Shown here in pieces: positions 44,761 through 53,982 of a DNA stretch of 64,000 nucleotides. The stretch lies in the NCBI RefSeq assembly GCF_900090235.1, contig NZ_LT607750.1, forward strand, positions 3,484,501 to 3,548,500, in the 5' to 3' direction. Numbering within the stretch: the stretch's first letter is position 1; the number at the start of each line of letters is the position of its first letter. Position numbers and translations under genes: made by a program. The stretch comes from Micromonospora echinaurantiaca. GTDB lineage: Bacteria > Actinomycetota > Actinomycetes > Mycobacteriales > Micromonosporaceae. The notes below the pieces were generated by a model. The model ran no database searches. It saw only the letters and a list, made by a program, of their open reading frames with translations, and had not been told where the DNA came from.

Positions 44761-45293
44761 GCTGATCAGCTCCGCGGCGACCCGGCGTCGGGCCTTGCCG
44801 ACCGCGTCCCCGGGTCTAACCGTGATCAGCAGTGCCTTGGCCTGGCGGCGGACAGGCCCTTCTTCGCTCCACGGGGAATCAGCTGAGCAGCAGCTGGTGC
44901 AGCTGGGAGACCATCCGGGTGTGATCCTCACCGAGGGAGCGGCGTCGGTCGACCAGGATCCGCAGCAGAGCTAACTGCTCGTCGTTGACGACGGGGCGCA
45001 GCCCGGGCCATCCGAATGCCGACCAGCGCAACGGAGTGGGCGTCGCTGGTGTCGGTCCTGCGTCCCTGCCCGGAGGCGAACACCCGCGCCCGGGCGGACG
45101 ACTTCGGCGGGACATCCACGACCTGTTCGCCGTCGGCGAGCACTCGATTAGCGATGTGTCGACCAATGCCCTGGCAGCCCTCGATCGTCCAGACCCGATG
45201 CGGCCACCGGTTTGCGTACTTCCTCATCGCCGCATAGCCGTCTCGGCCGGTGTCGAAGCGGCCGCCGTCGATGACGGTCTCGTCGCCGGCCAT
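44760..45293 (-). pseudogene. IS110-family transposase remnant
   Basis: Pieces in different frames recover an IS110 transposase: RDGYAAMRKYANRWPHRVWT, IEGCQGIGRHIANRVL, VVDVPPKSSARARVFASGQG, TDTSDAHSVALVG (the D..D pair), then LRPVVNDEQLALLRILVDRR and, in a third frame, AKALLITVRPGDAVGKARR. The N-terminal metal-binding segment and the whole C-terminal half are missing, and at least two frameshifts are present. Confidence 0.75.
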
Positions 45294-45313
45294 GACCTCG
45301 ATCGTGGCGGAGC

Positions 45314-45496
45314 GTGATCATCGCGTTTACCGTCGCCGAAATCCGCCGACTCCTCAACGCCTTCGTCCTCACCCTGCCGCTACCACCAGCTCACACCCTG
45401 CACTGGTCAACCTGGCGACGAACATCCCAAGCCCGAGCCCGACGATCCCACTACCAGCGCAGACTCGACCGCCACGCCAGCCGACAGGGCAAGTGA
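45314..45496 (+). pseudogene. IS701-family transposase C-terminal fragment
   Basis: FTVAEIRRLLNAFVL, HTLHWSTWRR and QARARRSHYQRR are the usual C-terminal residues of IS701 transposases and resemble the tail of the element at 49097-49986 (LTVNEVRRLINACII, HRLHWSQWRR). Only the last 60 residues remain. Confidence 0.65.
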
Positions 45497-45744
45497 CGTT
45501 GGAGTACTAATGGAAAGGCTCGATGGCCTAACGTCCGATGAGCCGTCCTTGATCCCAGCGACCGGTACGGCTCCCCGTCTTACGTCGAGGGCTCCGGGCC
45601 CCAGATGACCGAGGGATGTTCCGTGCTGGCGGGCTCGAACCACGGAGGAATCCAAGCGGATCCGGCTTCGCCGAACGGGTCGGGCCCTGCCGAAGCTCCC
45701 GCCCTGTGACGAGGCATCGAGTGCCGGGGATACCAAAGGAGTCG

Positions 45745-46022
45745 CGGCAAGAGCCCGACCCGCTCTGAACCCATTAGGGCTACCAAGGCGCCGCGGCACC
45801 ATCTGGACCCTGTTCAAACGCCGCCGCACCCACCTGTCCCGCCGACAGAAATCCGTAAACCGGCACCACGCCAAGATCCGAGCCCTGGGCGAACGCGCCG
45901 TCTCCACCCTCAAGACCTGGAAAATCCTTGCCAAGCTCCGCTGCTGCCCACGCCGCGCCACCCCGATCGTGCAGGCCATCCTCGTCCTCCAAGCCACCGA
46001 GGACGCCCGCTACCCACGATGA
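45745..46022 (+). pseudogene. IS5-family transposase C-terminal fragment
   Basis: From about 45798 the frame reads [50 protein letters not shown], the conserved end of IS5-group DDE transposases (N.xHAxIRxxGERAxxxLKxW). A GYQGA segment just upstream is out of frame, so a frameshift is present and the N-terminal part is gone. Confidence 0.65.
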
Positions 46023-46122
46023 AAATGGCTCAGTGTCGCCTCAGCTCAGGTGTCCGGGAAACCGGGGAAAGCTCAACGCCGCGTGTCGAGCCCACGCCGG
46101 CGCAGTGGTCTGCCTCACACGC

Positions 46123-46149
46123 TGTCAGAACCATCGGTCACCCGGTGTC
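46123..46149 (+). promoter_or_regulatory. candidate ECF41-type promoter
   Basis: TGTCAGA (46123-46129), a 16-nt spacer, then TGTC (46146-46149), 35 bp before the oxidoreductase start. ECF41 promoters are described as TGTCACA with a CGTC -10. Six of seven and three of four positions agree. The matching sigma gene is 48050-48943. Confidence 0.45.
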
Positions 46150-46183
46150 TTGAGGCCGAACCCCTGGAAACGGAGGAGCCACA

Positions 46184-47368
46184 ATGACTGGGAACATCGA
46201 TGTGGTCGTGGTCGGCGGCGGGTACGCCGGTGTCATGGCGGCCAACCGCCTGACACAGCGCGACGATGTGGCCGTGACGTTGATCAATACGCGCCGGACG
46301 TTTGTCGAGCGACTCCGCCTGCACCAACTGGTGGGCGGGTCCGACGACGCGGTCGTCGACTACCGAGAGATCTTGGCCGAGGGCGTTCGGCTGGTGGTCG
46401 ACACGGTGACCCGGATCGACGGGGCCGAGCGCAGCGTGACGTTGGCGGAGGGTGGCACGGTCGGCTACGACTACCTGATTTATGCGGTGGGCAGTGGCAG
46501 CGCCGACCTGGACGTGCCCGGAGCGGCCGAGTTCGCCTACCCGATCGCCAGCCTGGAGGACGCGCAGCGGCTGCGGCCGGTCGTCAACGCCGCTCCCAGA
46601 ACGGCCCCGGTGACGGTTGTCGGAGCCGGTCCGACCGGCATCGAGACCGCCGCCGAGCTGGCGGAGGCGGGCCGTACGGTGACCCTGGTCTGCGGCCGGG
46701 TGCTCGGCCCTTATCTGCACACGCGGGGTCGGCGCTCGGTTGCCAAGCGTCTGGCCAGGCTCGGTGTGACCGTGCTCGACGGCCCGGACGCGAAGGTGAC
46801 GGCGGTGGCGCGCGATGCCGTGCGGCTCGGCGGCGGTCGAACGGTTCCGAGCACCGTGACCATTTGGACCGCCGGGTTCGGCGTGCCGGACCTGGCCGCC
46901 CGCAGCGGGCTAAGCACCGACGCGCTGGGCCGCCTGCTTACCGATGAGACGTTGACGAGCCTGGACGACGTGCACATCGTCGGGGCCGGGGATTCGACGG
47001 CCCCGTCGGACCTGCCGTTCCGGATGAGCTGTCAGGCCGCGACGAGGATCGGCGCGCACGCCGCCGACACGGTGCTGGCCCGGATCGCGGGTGAGCAGCC
47101 GGCGCCGATCAACCTGGGGTTCTTCGGCCAGTGCATCAGCCTGGGGCGTCGCGCCGGCATCTTCCAGTTCGCCTCTAGAGACGACACCGCGAACGGGTTG
47201 TACATCGGCGGCGGCCCGGGCGCGAAGCTCAAGGAGTTCGTCTGCAAGCACACCGTCAAGCATCTGGCGGTCGAGGCACGCAAGCCCGGCTCGCTCACCT
47301 GGGTCAAGGACGACACGCGTCAGGAGTTGCTGCGGGCCAAGCGCGGCGAGGCGCCGGCCACCCGCTGA
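46184..47368 (+). CDS. NAD(P)/FAD-dependent oxidoreductase (NDH-2-like)
   Basis: 394 residues. FAD site VVVVGGGYAGVMAANRL, NAD site VVGAGPTGIETAAELAEAGR, and the second FAD motif VHIVGAGDSTAP are all in place, as is WTAGFG. Reduces a quinone or an unknown partner with NADH. ATG 46184 with GGAGGAG 7 nt upstream. It stands first in a gene set (oxidoreductase, DoxX-like, ECF41 sigma) that repeatedly occurs in actinomycetes, and has a candidate ECF41 promoter. Confidence 0.87.
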   Translation: MTGNIDVVVVGGGYAGVMAANRLTQRDDVAVTLINTRRTFVERLRLHQLVGGSDDAVVDYREILAEGVRLVVDTVTRIDGAERSVTLAEGGTVGYDYLIYAVGSGSADLDVPGAAEFAYPIASLEDAQRLRPVVNAAPRTAPVTVVGAGPTGIETAAELAEAGRTVTLVCGRVLGPYLHTRGRRSVAKRLARLGVTVLDGPDAKVTAVARDAVRLGGGRTVPSTVTIWTAGFGVPDLAARSGLSTDALGRLLTDETLTSLDDVHIVGAGDSTAPSDLPFRMSCQAATRIGAHAADTVLARIAGEQPAPINLGFFGQCISLGRRAGIFQFASRDDTANGLYIGGGPGAKLKEFVCKHTVKHLAVEARKPGSLTWVKDDTRQELLRAKRGEAPATR

Positions 47369-47494
47369 ACGGACTGGCTGGGTCACGCGTCGGCGATACC
47401 AGCCCGGACGGCCACCAACTACCGAGGGTGTCCCAATGGGAGCTCCGGCCGCGCCGGAGGTCCAAGCCACCTATACACGGCAAGGAGAGACTAC

Positions 47495-47878
47495 ATGAAC
47501 CTCGCTCTGTGGATTGCTACCGGACTGCTGGCAGCAGTCTCCCTAACCGGCGGCATCACCAAGACGTTCATACCTAGGGAGAGACTGGCTGCGATCAAGG
47601 GCGGGGAATGGACCGGACACGCCAGCGTCGGTTTTATCAAGACCATCGGGGTCCTCGAACTCCTGGCCGCGGTTGGCCTGATCCTGCCCGCCGTACTCAA
47701 CATCGCACCGTTCATGGTGCCGGTTACCGCCGTCTGCTGGGTTCTGCTCATGGTCGGCGCGGTGATCATCCATGTCCGCCTCGATCAGTTCAAGTTGGTA
47801 ATGGTGAACCTCGGCTATGTTGCTCTTGCTGCCTTCATCGCTTGGGGCCGCTTCGGCCCTGAGCCTTTCAGCGGCTGA
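47495..47878 (+). CDS. DoxX-like membrane protein
   Basis: 127 residues, four spans (LWIATGLLAAVSLTGGITK, GFIKTIGVLELLAAVGLILP, VPVTAVCWVLLMVGAVIIHV, LVMVNLGYVALAAFIAWGRFG). The FIKTIGVLELLAAVGL segment is typical of DoxX_2. ATG 47495 with AAGGAG 7 nt upstream. Lies between the oxidoreductase and the ECF41 sigma, a known genomic pairing. Confidence 0.83.
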   Translation: MNLALWIATGLLAAVSLTGGITKTFIPRERLAAIKGGEWTGHASVGFIKTIGVLELLAAVGLILPAVLNIAPFMVPVTAVCWVLLMVGAVIIHVRLDQFKLVMVNLGYVALAAFIAWGRFGPEPFSG

Positions 47879-48049
47879 CGAAGATGTGTCGCTGGCGGGG
47901 TGGTGTCGTGTTGGCGCGGGTGATCCGAAACACGGGCTACCCCGGCGGTGGCTTCCGTTGGATTTGACCGACGATCAGGACCTTGCTGTTGATGCAGGAT
48001 CAAAGGCTTCGGCGACCAGGGCCTCCTGCGAGAGGGGAAAGGTCGAGAT

Positions 48050-48943
48050 ATGAGCCACGCCACTGACTCGGCGACCGACACCTTCGTCGCCCACCGCAAC
48101 CTGCTCTTCACCGTCGCGTACGAGATGCTCGGATCGGCGGCCGACGCCGAGGATGTCCTCCAGGAGAGCTGGCTGCGGTGGATCAAGGTCGACGCGGAGC
48201 ACGTGCGCGACCAGCGCGCCTACCTGGTCCGGATCACCACCCGGCAGTCGCTCAACCGGTTGCGCACGATGAAGCGCCGCAAGGAGGCGTACGTCGGCCC
48301 CTGGCTGCCCGATCCGCTGCTCACCGCCCCGGACGTGGCCGAGGACGTCGAGCTCGCCGAGAGTGTGTCAATGGGGCTCATGATCGTCCTGGAGACGCTG
48401 GCGCCCACCGAGCGTGCCGTCTTCGTGCTGCGCGAGGTCTTCGACATCAGCTACGACGAGATCGCGGCCGCCATCGGCAAGAGCCCCGGGGCCGTCCACC
48501 AGATCGCACGCCGGGCCCGCCAGCACGTCGACGCCCGCCGCCCCCGCCAGGTGGTCTCCCAGAGCGAGACCCGGGCGGCTCTGGGAGCCTTCCAACGCGC
48601 GGTCGAAACCCGGGATCTGCAGGGTCTCCTCGACGTGCTCGCCCCTGACGTCGTCCTGGTGGGCGACGGCGGCGGCGTCAAGCAGGCCGCGCTACGGCCG
48701 ATCAGCGGCGCGGAGAAGGTGGTCCGTATGTTCTTCGGTGGTCTGGCCAAGGTCGAAGGCACGCTCACCGGTAAACCGACCATGGTCAACGGCAACCCGG
48801 CACTCCTCGTACGCCTCGACGGCGAGATCGACGGCATTATGGCGATCCGTGTCGAGGACGCCCGCATCACCGGCCTCTACTACGTCCGCAACCCGCAGAA
48901 GCTGACCCGCCTCGAATCCGAGACCCCGCTCACCCTGCGCTGA
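48050..48943 (+). CDS. ECF41-group RNA polymerase sigma factor with SnoaL-like C-terminal domain
   Basis: 297 residues. Region 2 (AYEMLGSAADAEDVLQESWLRW), region 4 (LAPTERAVFVLREVFDISYDEIAAAIGKS), then a SnoaL-like C-terminal domain. ECF41 hallmarks are the WLPDP linker motif, GDGGG in the C-terminal domain and NPQK near the end (consensus WLPEP, DGGGR/K, NPDK). In this group the fused domain replaces a separate anti-sigma factor and both activates and inhibits the sigma. ATG 48050 follows AAAGG. Probably controls the oxidoreductase gene at 46184. Confidence 0.88.
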   Translation: MSHATDSATDTFVAHRNLLFTVAYEMLGSAADAEDVLQESWLRWIKVDAEHVRDQRAYLVRITTRQSLNRLRTMKRRKEAYVGPWLPDPLLTAPDVAEDVELAESVSMGLMIVLETLAPTERAVFVLREVFDISYDEIAAAIGKSPGAVHQIARRARQHVDARRPRQVVSQSETRAALGAFQRAVETRDLQGLLDVLAPDVVLVGDGGGVKQAALRPISGAEKVVRMFFGGLAKVEGTLTGKPTMVNGNPALLVRLDGEIDGIMAIRVEDARITGLYYVRNPQKLTRLESETPLTLR

Positions 48944-49092
48944 ACACCGGTCTCCTGCGCCGAGGTGGCCTCGGGCGTCATCCGGCTTTCACCCTTGATC
49001 CGTCGACCAGCCGCCACTTGTAGAGTGCCGGCAGCCTCGGGGAGGTGCAGAGACGCCCGCCCATGTCGGTGACCGGTTGCCGTTAGATCGTA

Positions 49093-49990
49093 CTAGTACG
49101 GCAGCCGCCGTTCGGGATCATGGCTGAAGCTCGAGGTTGAGGCGGCGTGTGTGGTGGGATCGTCGGGCTCGGGCTTGATCCCGGCGCCGCCATTGTGACC
49201 AGTGCAGACGATGGGCGAGGTTGCTGATCGGGCGGATGATGCAGGCGTTGATCAGGCGACGGACTTCGTTGACCGTGAGTTTGATCAGTCCGGTGTCGGC
49301 AGGGTCGTGGTGGGCCGCGTCGGCTCGCAGATCGCCAGGACGGCGAGGGCAGCCAGGGCGAGGGTGGTGAACCGGTGCCAGGAGTCCCAGCGGCGGACCT
49401 GGTGCTGGTCCAGGCCGACCTGGCCTTTGGCGGCTTGGAAGCTCTCTTCGACGGTCCAGCGGATCCCGGCGACGCGGGCGAGTTGGGCGAGGGTGGCCGG
49501 GCGCGGGGTCCAGCAGCGGTAGAAGGCCGCTGCACCCCCACCGTGTGGGTGCCCTTCTTCAGATCACCGGTCTCGCCCACGGCCAGGACCGCATCCAGGC
49601 CACCGAACCGGTCGACGATCAGCTGCCGCAGGTCGTCGCGCACTGCGTCGGCGTCCCAGACCGCCCGGTACAGCAGCCGCTGCATCCCGTCGGGCCCGGG
49701 CGTGTCCGGCCTGCTCGGCCAACTGCCAGCACGTCTTGACCTCAAGCTCAGTCAGCAGCCCCGTCACGAACGCCGCCGCCGCACGACGCGGCTCCACCCG
49801 CCCGAACCGTCCCGCGAAACACCCGAGCACCCCGGCCAGCACACGCTCCCACCGAGCAACGGCTACGCTGTGGCACGTGGCCACCGCAAGATCTGATGTT
49901 GTGTCCACAACGCACGGACGATCACGCGGTGGCCGTCTCGCGTCCACTCCACCTCACCAGCAACATCTAAAACGGCGGCTGCCGTACTAG
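49093..49990 (-). mobile_element. internally deleted IS701-family element with intact ends
   Basis: Perfect 16-bp terminal inverted repeats, TACGGCAGCCGCCGTT (49097-49112) and its complement (49971-49986), bracketed by a CTAG duplication (49093-49096 and 49987-49990). The IS701 family makes 4-bp duplications with a YTAR preference, which CTAG obeys. The element is 890 bp, well short of a complete IS701 (about 1.4 kb), and its transposase is broken, so it can move only if another IS701 supplies transposase. Confidence 0.85.
49130..49880 (-). pseudogene. broken IS701 transposase
   Basis: N-terminal piece: VARWERVLAGVLGCFAGRFG, TGLLTELEVKTCWQLAEQAG, then after a frameshift DGMQRLLYRAVWDADAVRDD and LIVDRFGGLDAVLAVGETGD, LKKGTHTVGVQR. 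The central DDE region is deleted and the frame rejoins at AFYRCWTPRPATLAQLARVA, GIRWTVEESFQAAKGQVGLD, followed by a further frame change to LTVNEVRRLINACII and HRLHWSQWRRRDQ. Not functional. Confidence 0.8.
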
Positions 49991-50367
49991 AACATCCCGT
50001 TTGGGGTTCTGGATGGCTCGGGAACGGGTTGGACGACGTCCCAGTGTTCGACGATCTGCCCGTTCGCGAGCCGCCAGATGTCGACGACGGCGGTGCCGTG
50101 CTCATCTTCCGGGGTGCTCATGTGGTAGTGCACGGCGACGTATTCGTCGTCGGCGACAATCCGCTTGAGGTCCAGCTTCGCGCGTGCGACCGGCGCGGCG
50201 GCGATGAACTCGACGAAGGCGTCCCGGCCTGACGGGTTGTCCGGGCTATGCTCGACGAAGTCCTCCCGCAGCAGGGTCCGCAACACCTCGATGTTGCCAG
50301 CGGCGAATTCCCCGAAGCCGCGCAGGATCAGATCCTTGTTGCTGTGCGCTGTGGTCAGGTCAGTCAT
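49987..50367 (-). CDS. SnoaL-like (NTF2 fold) protein
   Basis: 126 residues: RGFGEFAAGNIEVLRTLLRE, DFVEHSPDNPSGRDAFVEF, VDIWRLANGQIVEHWDVVQP are SnoaL-like polyketide-cyclase family segments. These bind small hydrophobic ligands and a few are isomerases. ATG 50365-50367. The stop codon TAG lies in the CTAG target duplication of the IS701 insertion, so the last residues (PNGMF) may or may not be native. Divergent from the XRE regulator gene, with 36 bp between starts. Confidence 0.83.
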   Translation of the reverse strand: MTDLTTAHSNKDLILRGFGEFAAGNIEVLRTLLREDFVEHSPDNPSGRDAFVEFIAAAPVARAKLDLKRIVADDEYVAVHYHMSTPEDEHGTAVVDIWRLANGQIVEHWDVVQPVPEPSRTPNGMF

Positions 50368-50403
50368 GCCCCAGACAATCGCAGCCCCGCCCATCCGCCG
50401 TCG

Positions 50404-51285
50404 ATGACATCAGACGTAATAGCCAGAGCGGCGATCCTCGGCGACACTCGGGACGTGCCCACCGAGGAAACCGTCGGCCAACTGCTGCGCAGATGGCGCC
50501 TCTCACGCACCCTCAGCCAGCTCGACCTGGCGATCCAGGCCGACGTTTCAGCCAGGCACATCAGCTTCGTGGAGACCGGCCGGACCATCCCCAGCAGCGC
50601 CATGGTGCTGCGGCTAGCCGAGCATCTGAACGTACCCTTGCGTGAGCGCAACCGCCTCTTGGTCGCCGCCGGCCATGCCCCGGTCTACCGGGAACGAACG
50701 CCGGGCGATCCTGACTTCGATCGCGTACGCGAGGCGCTGGGCAGGATCCTGCGGGCGCACGAACCGTACCCGGCGATCGCACTCGACCGCCGGTGGAACG
50801 TGCTGATCGCCAATGCAGCGTTCGACATCCTCCTCGAAGGTGTCGACTCCGAACTACTACAACCGCCAATCAACATGATGCGGCTCGGCTTCCACCCCAG
50901 AGGGCTCGCGCCGCGGATCCGCAACCTCGCCCAGGTACGGGCCCACCTACTGCCCAGACTCGGCCGACAAGCGGCGCACACCGGCGACCCACACCTGATC
51001 GCACTTCACGAAGAACTGCTCGCCTACGGGCAGGATGAGCAGCCGCCGGGACCGGACCCCGCCGACATCGCCCTGCCGATCCAGCTCGACCACCACGGCA
51101 CCGAACTGTGCATGATCAACACCGTCACGACGTTCGGGGCCGCATTCGACCTCGCACTCGAGGAAGTCACCATCGAGACCTACCTGCCCGCGAACGAGAC
51201 GACCGCCCGTCACTACCGCCACCTCGGCCGATTACGCGCCGACAACGACACGGACAGCGCCTGCCCCCGCACGCCGGGAAGCTGA
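50404..51285 (+). CDS. XRE-family regulator with MmyB-like ligand domain
   Basis: 293 residues. HTH: QLLRRWRLSRTLSQLDLAIQ, ADVSARHISFVETGRTIPSS. The C-terminal two thirds are MmyB-like (RTPGDPDFDRVREALGRILRAHEPYPAIALDRRWNVL, NMMRLGFHPRGLAPRI). This is a family of ligand-sensing repressors in actinomycetes. Either the ATG at 50404 or the GTG at 50455 may be the start. Divergent from the SnoaL-like gene, which it probably controls. Confidence 0.85.
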   Translation: MTSDVIARAAILGDTRDVPTEETVGQLLRRWRLSRTLSQLDLAIQADVSARHISFVETGRTIPSSAMVLRLAEHLNVPLRERNRLLVAAGHAPVYRERTPGDPDFDRVREALGRILRAHEPYPAIALDRRWNVLIANAAFDILLEGVDSELLQPPINMMRLGFHPRGLAPRIRNLAQVRAHLLPRLGRQAAHTGDPHLIALHEELLAYGQDEQPPGPDPADIALPIQLDHHGTELCMINTVTTFGAAFDLALEEVTIETYLPANETTARHYRHLGRLRADNDTDSACPRTPGS

Positions 51286-51524
51286 CCGAAGACCCGCTCC
51301 GACGGCACCAGCAACGTCGATCCACAGCCACCCGTTATCCGCTGCTTGCCAACGTTTGACGGTGTGTTGTGCCCCATCTGTGCCCGAGCAGGTTTGCAGC
51401 ACCTCCAGTCGCCCCGAGGCGGTATCGGCGCACACAGTTCAGGAAGGGTTCAGCGGCAAGCAGCGGACCGTTGGATCTATCAGGCAGAACAGGTCGGGCG
51501 CTTGCAAGACCTCACTCCTCTTCA

Positions 51525-51827
51525 TCAAGCCCACTGGAATGGGCTGCGAACCCAAGGAGAGCCGAGGGTCTCCCGATCGGCCTGCTGTCCGCGCTCAAGG
51601 TCCGCGAGTTCGAAAAGCGTCCGGTCAAGCTCCACAAGATGGCTCAGATGGACAAGATCCATAATCTCGGCGGAGTCCGGCTCGTTGATGCCATCGCCAA
51701 CGAGCCACAGGTCATCGTCAGACCGGGCAACGACGAGCGCCGGAAGTTCGCCCCGGATGACGGTGTGCATGGTGATCGCTGGGCGGTCACCTGGGAACCG
51801 ACTACGCCGGAAGCTCGGCAGACGCAT
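51525..51827 (-). CDS. hypothetical protein of unknown family
   Basis: 100 residues from ATG 51827, or 81 from ATG 51770 (MHTVIRGELPALVVARSDDD). The core LWLVGDGINEPDSAEIMDLV, HLSHLVELDRTLFELADLER is acidic with normal hydrophobic spacing and reads like a folded small protein, unlike the Arg-rich shadows on the other strand. No ribosome binding site is obvious. Surrounding sequence (51286-51524 and 51828-52151) shows no other gene. Confidence 0.5.
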   Translation of the reverse strand: MRLPSFRRSRFPGDRPAITMHTVIRGELPALVVARSDDDLWLVGDGINEPDSAEIMDLVHLSHLVELDRTLFELADLERGQQADRETLGSPWVRSPFQWA

Positions 51828-52151
51828 ATCGAACAGTATGTACCGGCCGCCTGGCCCTGCCGTGACCGGTGACTGTCAGCATTGGAATCGGATTGATCAC
51901 GGCGTTGAGTGGCCGTGTCACCTGGCTACCGAGCACGGCAGATACCGGTCGATGTATCGCGACAGGCCGCTGTTGATCCCTGCTGACCGCTCGATCGGGC
52001 ACGAGTCGGGCACGACGGGGTGTGCCTCGCGTGACTGACCCAACTTTTCACGTCGATGTCGCCGATACACCCCACGGATGACGCGTCCGGGTAGGCCGGC
52101 ACGGGTTGGTTGCAAGGTGTCGTCCCCGTCGTCAATCAGGAGCTGATAGGC

Positions 52152-53606
52152 GTGCCTTCGTCTCGTCGTACCTTCCTCGCCGGTGGTGCCGTCGCCGGTG
52201 TAGGCCTCGCCGTCGCCGGTGGTATCCCCTCCCTGGCACAGGCCCACCCGGGCCGGCCCCGTCCACCGGTCCGGCCGGGTCACTTGCCCTTCCCGCCGCT
52301 CGTGGACGATCCCGACGGCATCCTGGCGCTGCCGGCGGGCTTCCGCTACACCATCGTGACCCGGACCGGTGCCACCCGCCTCGACCGGGGCCAGGGCGTG
52401 ACGCCGGCCGAACACGACGGCATGGCCGTCTACGACACCGGCCGGGGCCGCTACACGCTGATCCAGAACCACGAGTGCGATCCGGGCACCGAGTTCGGCG
52501 TACCCCATGTCGAGGGCACCGTCTACGACCCCGGCGCGGTCGACGCAGGTGGCTGCACCGTGATCAGGACCGACCGCGCGGGGCGCAACCATGGTGAGTT
52601 CGTCGCCCTCTCCGGCACCGTCGCCAACTGCGCTGGCGGGCCCACCCCCTGGGGGACTTGGCTGACCTGCGAGGAGACCGAGGACCGGGCCGGTGACGAG
52701 TGGGAGGAGGGCGGCCGGTCCGGCGTCTTTCAAAAGGACCACGGCTACGTCTTCGAGGTCTGGGCCGACGGCAGCGCCGACCCGAGGCCGATCAAGTGCC
52801 TGGGCCGGTACGCCCACGAGGCCCTGGCCATCGACAAGGAGCGCACCCGGATCTACCTCTCGGAGGACGCCGACGAGCCCAACGGCCTCTTCTACCGCTG
52901 GACCGCGCCTCTGGGCGTCCGGCTGGGCCCGGGTGTGCTGACCCGCCTCGCGCCAGACGCCGGCGTCCTCGCCGCGATGCAGATCATCATGGACGACGGC
53001 TCCGTGCTACCGGACGTCGCCTACCTCACCTCCGCCCAGCTGGGCCGCCCATTCCCGGTGCGGTGGATCGAGGTGCCCGAGCGCGACGCCCGGACCACGC
53101 CCATTCGCGAGCAGTTCGCCGACGGCCAGGTCACCCGCGGACGCAAGTTTGAGGGCGTGTGGGGCACCGACGAGGGCGTCTACGTCGTCAACTCGTACGC
53201 CTGGGAGGAGGCCGACCTACCCGCAGACGCGGCCCCGCACGACGGCATGGTGTGGTTCTACGACTACCGCGCCGAGACCATCCAGCTGGTCACGTACTTC
53301 CCCCATCAGGCGCAGTCCGAGGAGGGAACGCCGACCAAGTACTCCGACCTCACCTTCGACGGCCCGGACAACGTCACGGTCACTCCCTGGGGAAGCCTTT
53401 TGCTCGCCGAGGACGGCTCGGGCTCCTCCCACGTGCTCAGCGCAATCCCGGGCGGCCCTACGTACGCGATCGCCCGCAACCAGCTCAACGACTCCGAATT
53501 CTGCGGCCCGACCTTCACCGCCGACGGCAAGGTGCTCTTCGTCAACATGCAGGATCCCGGCTTGACCCTGGCCATCACAGGCCCGTGGGAGAAGTACCTG
53601 GGCTGA
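52152..53606 (+). CDS. Tat-exported PhoX family phosphatase
   Basis: 484 residues. Twin-arginine signal SRRTFLAGGAVAGVGLAVAG (residues 4-23), cleavage after AQA. The PhoX beta-propeller follows: AEHDGMAVYDTGRGRYTLIQ, NHECDPGTEFG, GTWLTCEETEDRAGDEWEEG, YAHEALAID and EFCGPTFTADGKVLFVNMQDPG. PhoX enzymes are Ca/Fe-dependent alkaline phosphatases. The GTG at 52152 is chosen because AGGAG lies 9 nt upstream, and it puts the twin arginines at the N-terminus. Located near the right end of the island. Confidence 0.88.
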   Translation: MPSSRRTFLAGGAVAGVGLAVAGGIPSLAQAHPGRPRPPVRPGHLPFPPLVDDPDGILALPAGFRYTIVTRTGATRLDRGQGVTPAEHDGMAVYDTGRGRYTLIQNHECDPGTEFGVPHVEGTVYDPGAVDAGGCTVIRTDRAGRNHGEFVALSGTVANCAGGPTPWGTWLTCEETEDRAGDEWEEGGRSGVFQKDHGYVFEVWADGSADPRPIKCLGRYAHEALAIDKERTRIYLSEDADEPNGLFYRWTAPLGVRLGPGVLTRLAPDAGVLAAMQIIMDDGSVLPDVAYLTSAQLGRPFPVRWIEVPERDARTTPIREQFADGQVTRGRKFEGVWGTDEGVYVVNSYAWEEADLPADAAPHDGMVWFYDYRAETIQLVTYFPHQAQSEEGTPTKYSDLTFDGPDNVTVTPWGSLLLAEDGSGSSHVLSAIPGGPTYAIARNQLNDSEFCGPTFTADGKVLFVNMQDPGLTLAITGPWEKYLG

Positions 53607-53732
53607 CCGCGCGCCCGGCGGGGGCCGGGCGAGCCGCCCAGCCTGACCGAGCGTCGCCGCCATGAGTCGACCGGGTCGCCGTACCACCGGGCACCGCGCC
53701 GGCGGCCAGGCCGGGTGCCACCAGCAGACACC

Positions 53733-53905
53733 TTGTTCAACGCCGCCGCGACGGCCCTCGGCCACCGCGACCTCGCAGCGCAGCGTTGATCGCCGCCCGC
53801 GCCGCCGCCGAGCCGGGCTGCCGGTGGCTGTTCGCCGAGACCGGACACGCCGCGCCCGGTCGGCGGAACCCGTCGCTGAACAACATTCGGCGGGGCCGGG
53901 CTGGT
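53733..53905 (+). pseudogene. GNAT acetyltransferase-like remnant
   Basis: Short pieces in two frames: ATALGHRDLAAQR, then AARAAAEPGCRWLFAETGHA, APGRRNPSLNNIRR. The NPSLNNxRR motif ends many actinomycete GNAT proteins. Everything before and after is missing. The rest of 53607-53982 shows no gene. Confidence 0.45.
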
Positions 53906-53982
53906 GCCGCCAGGTGTGGCACCTGTCGTCGAAGGCCGTTGGAGCAGGAAGGCGTGACCCAAAGCGTGGCCGGGAGGTCGGG

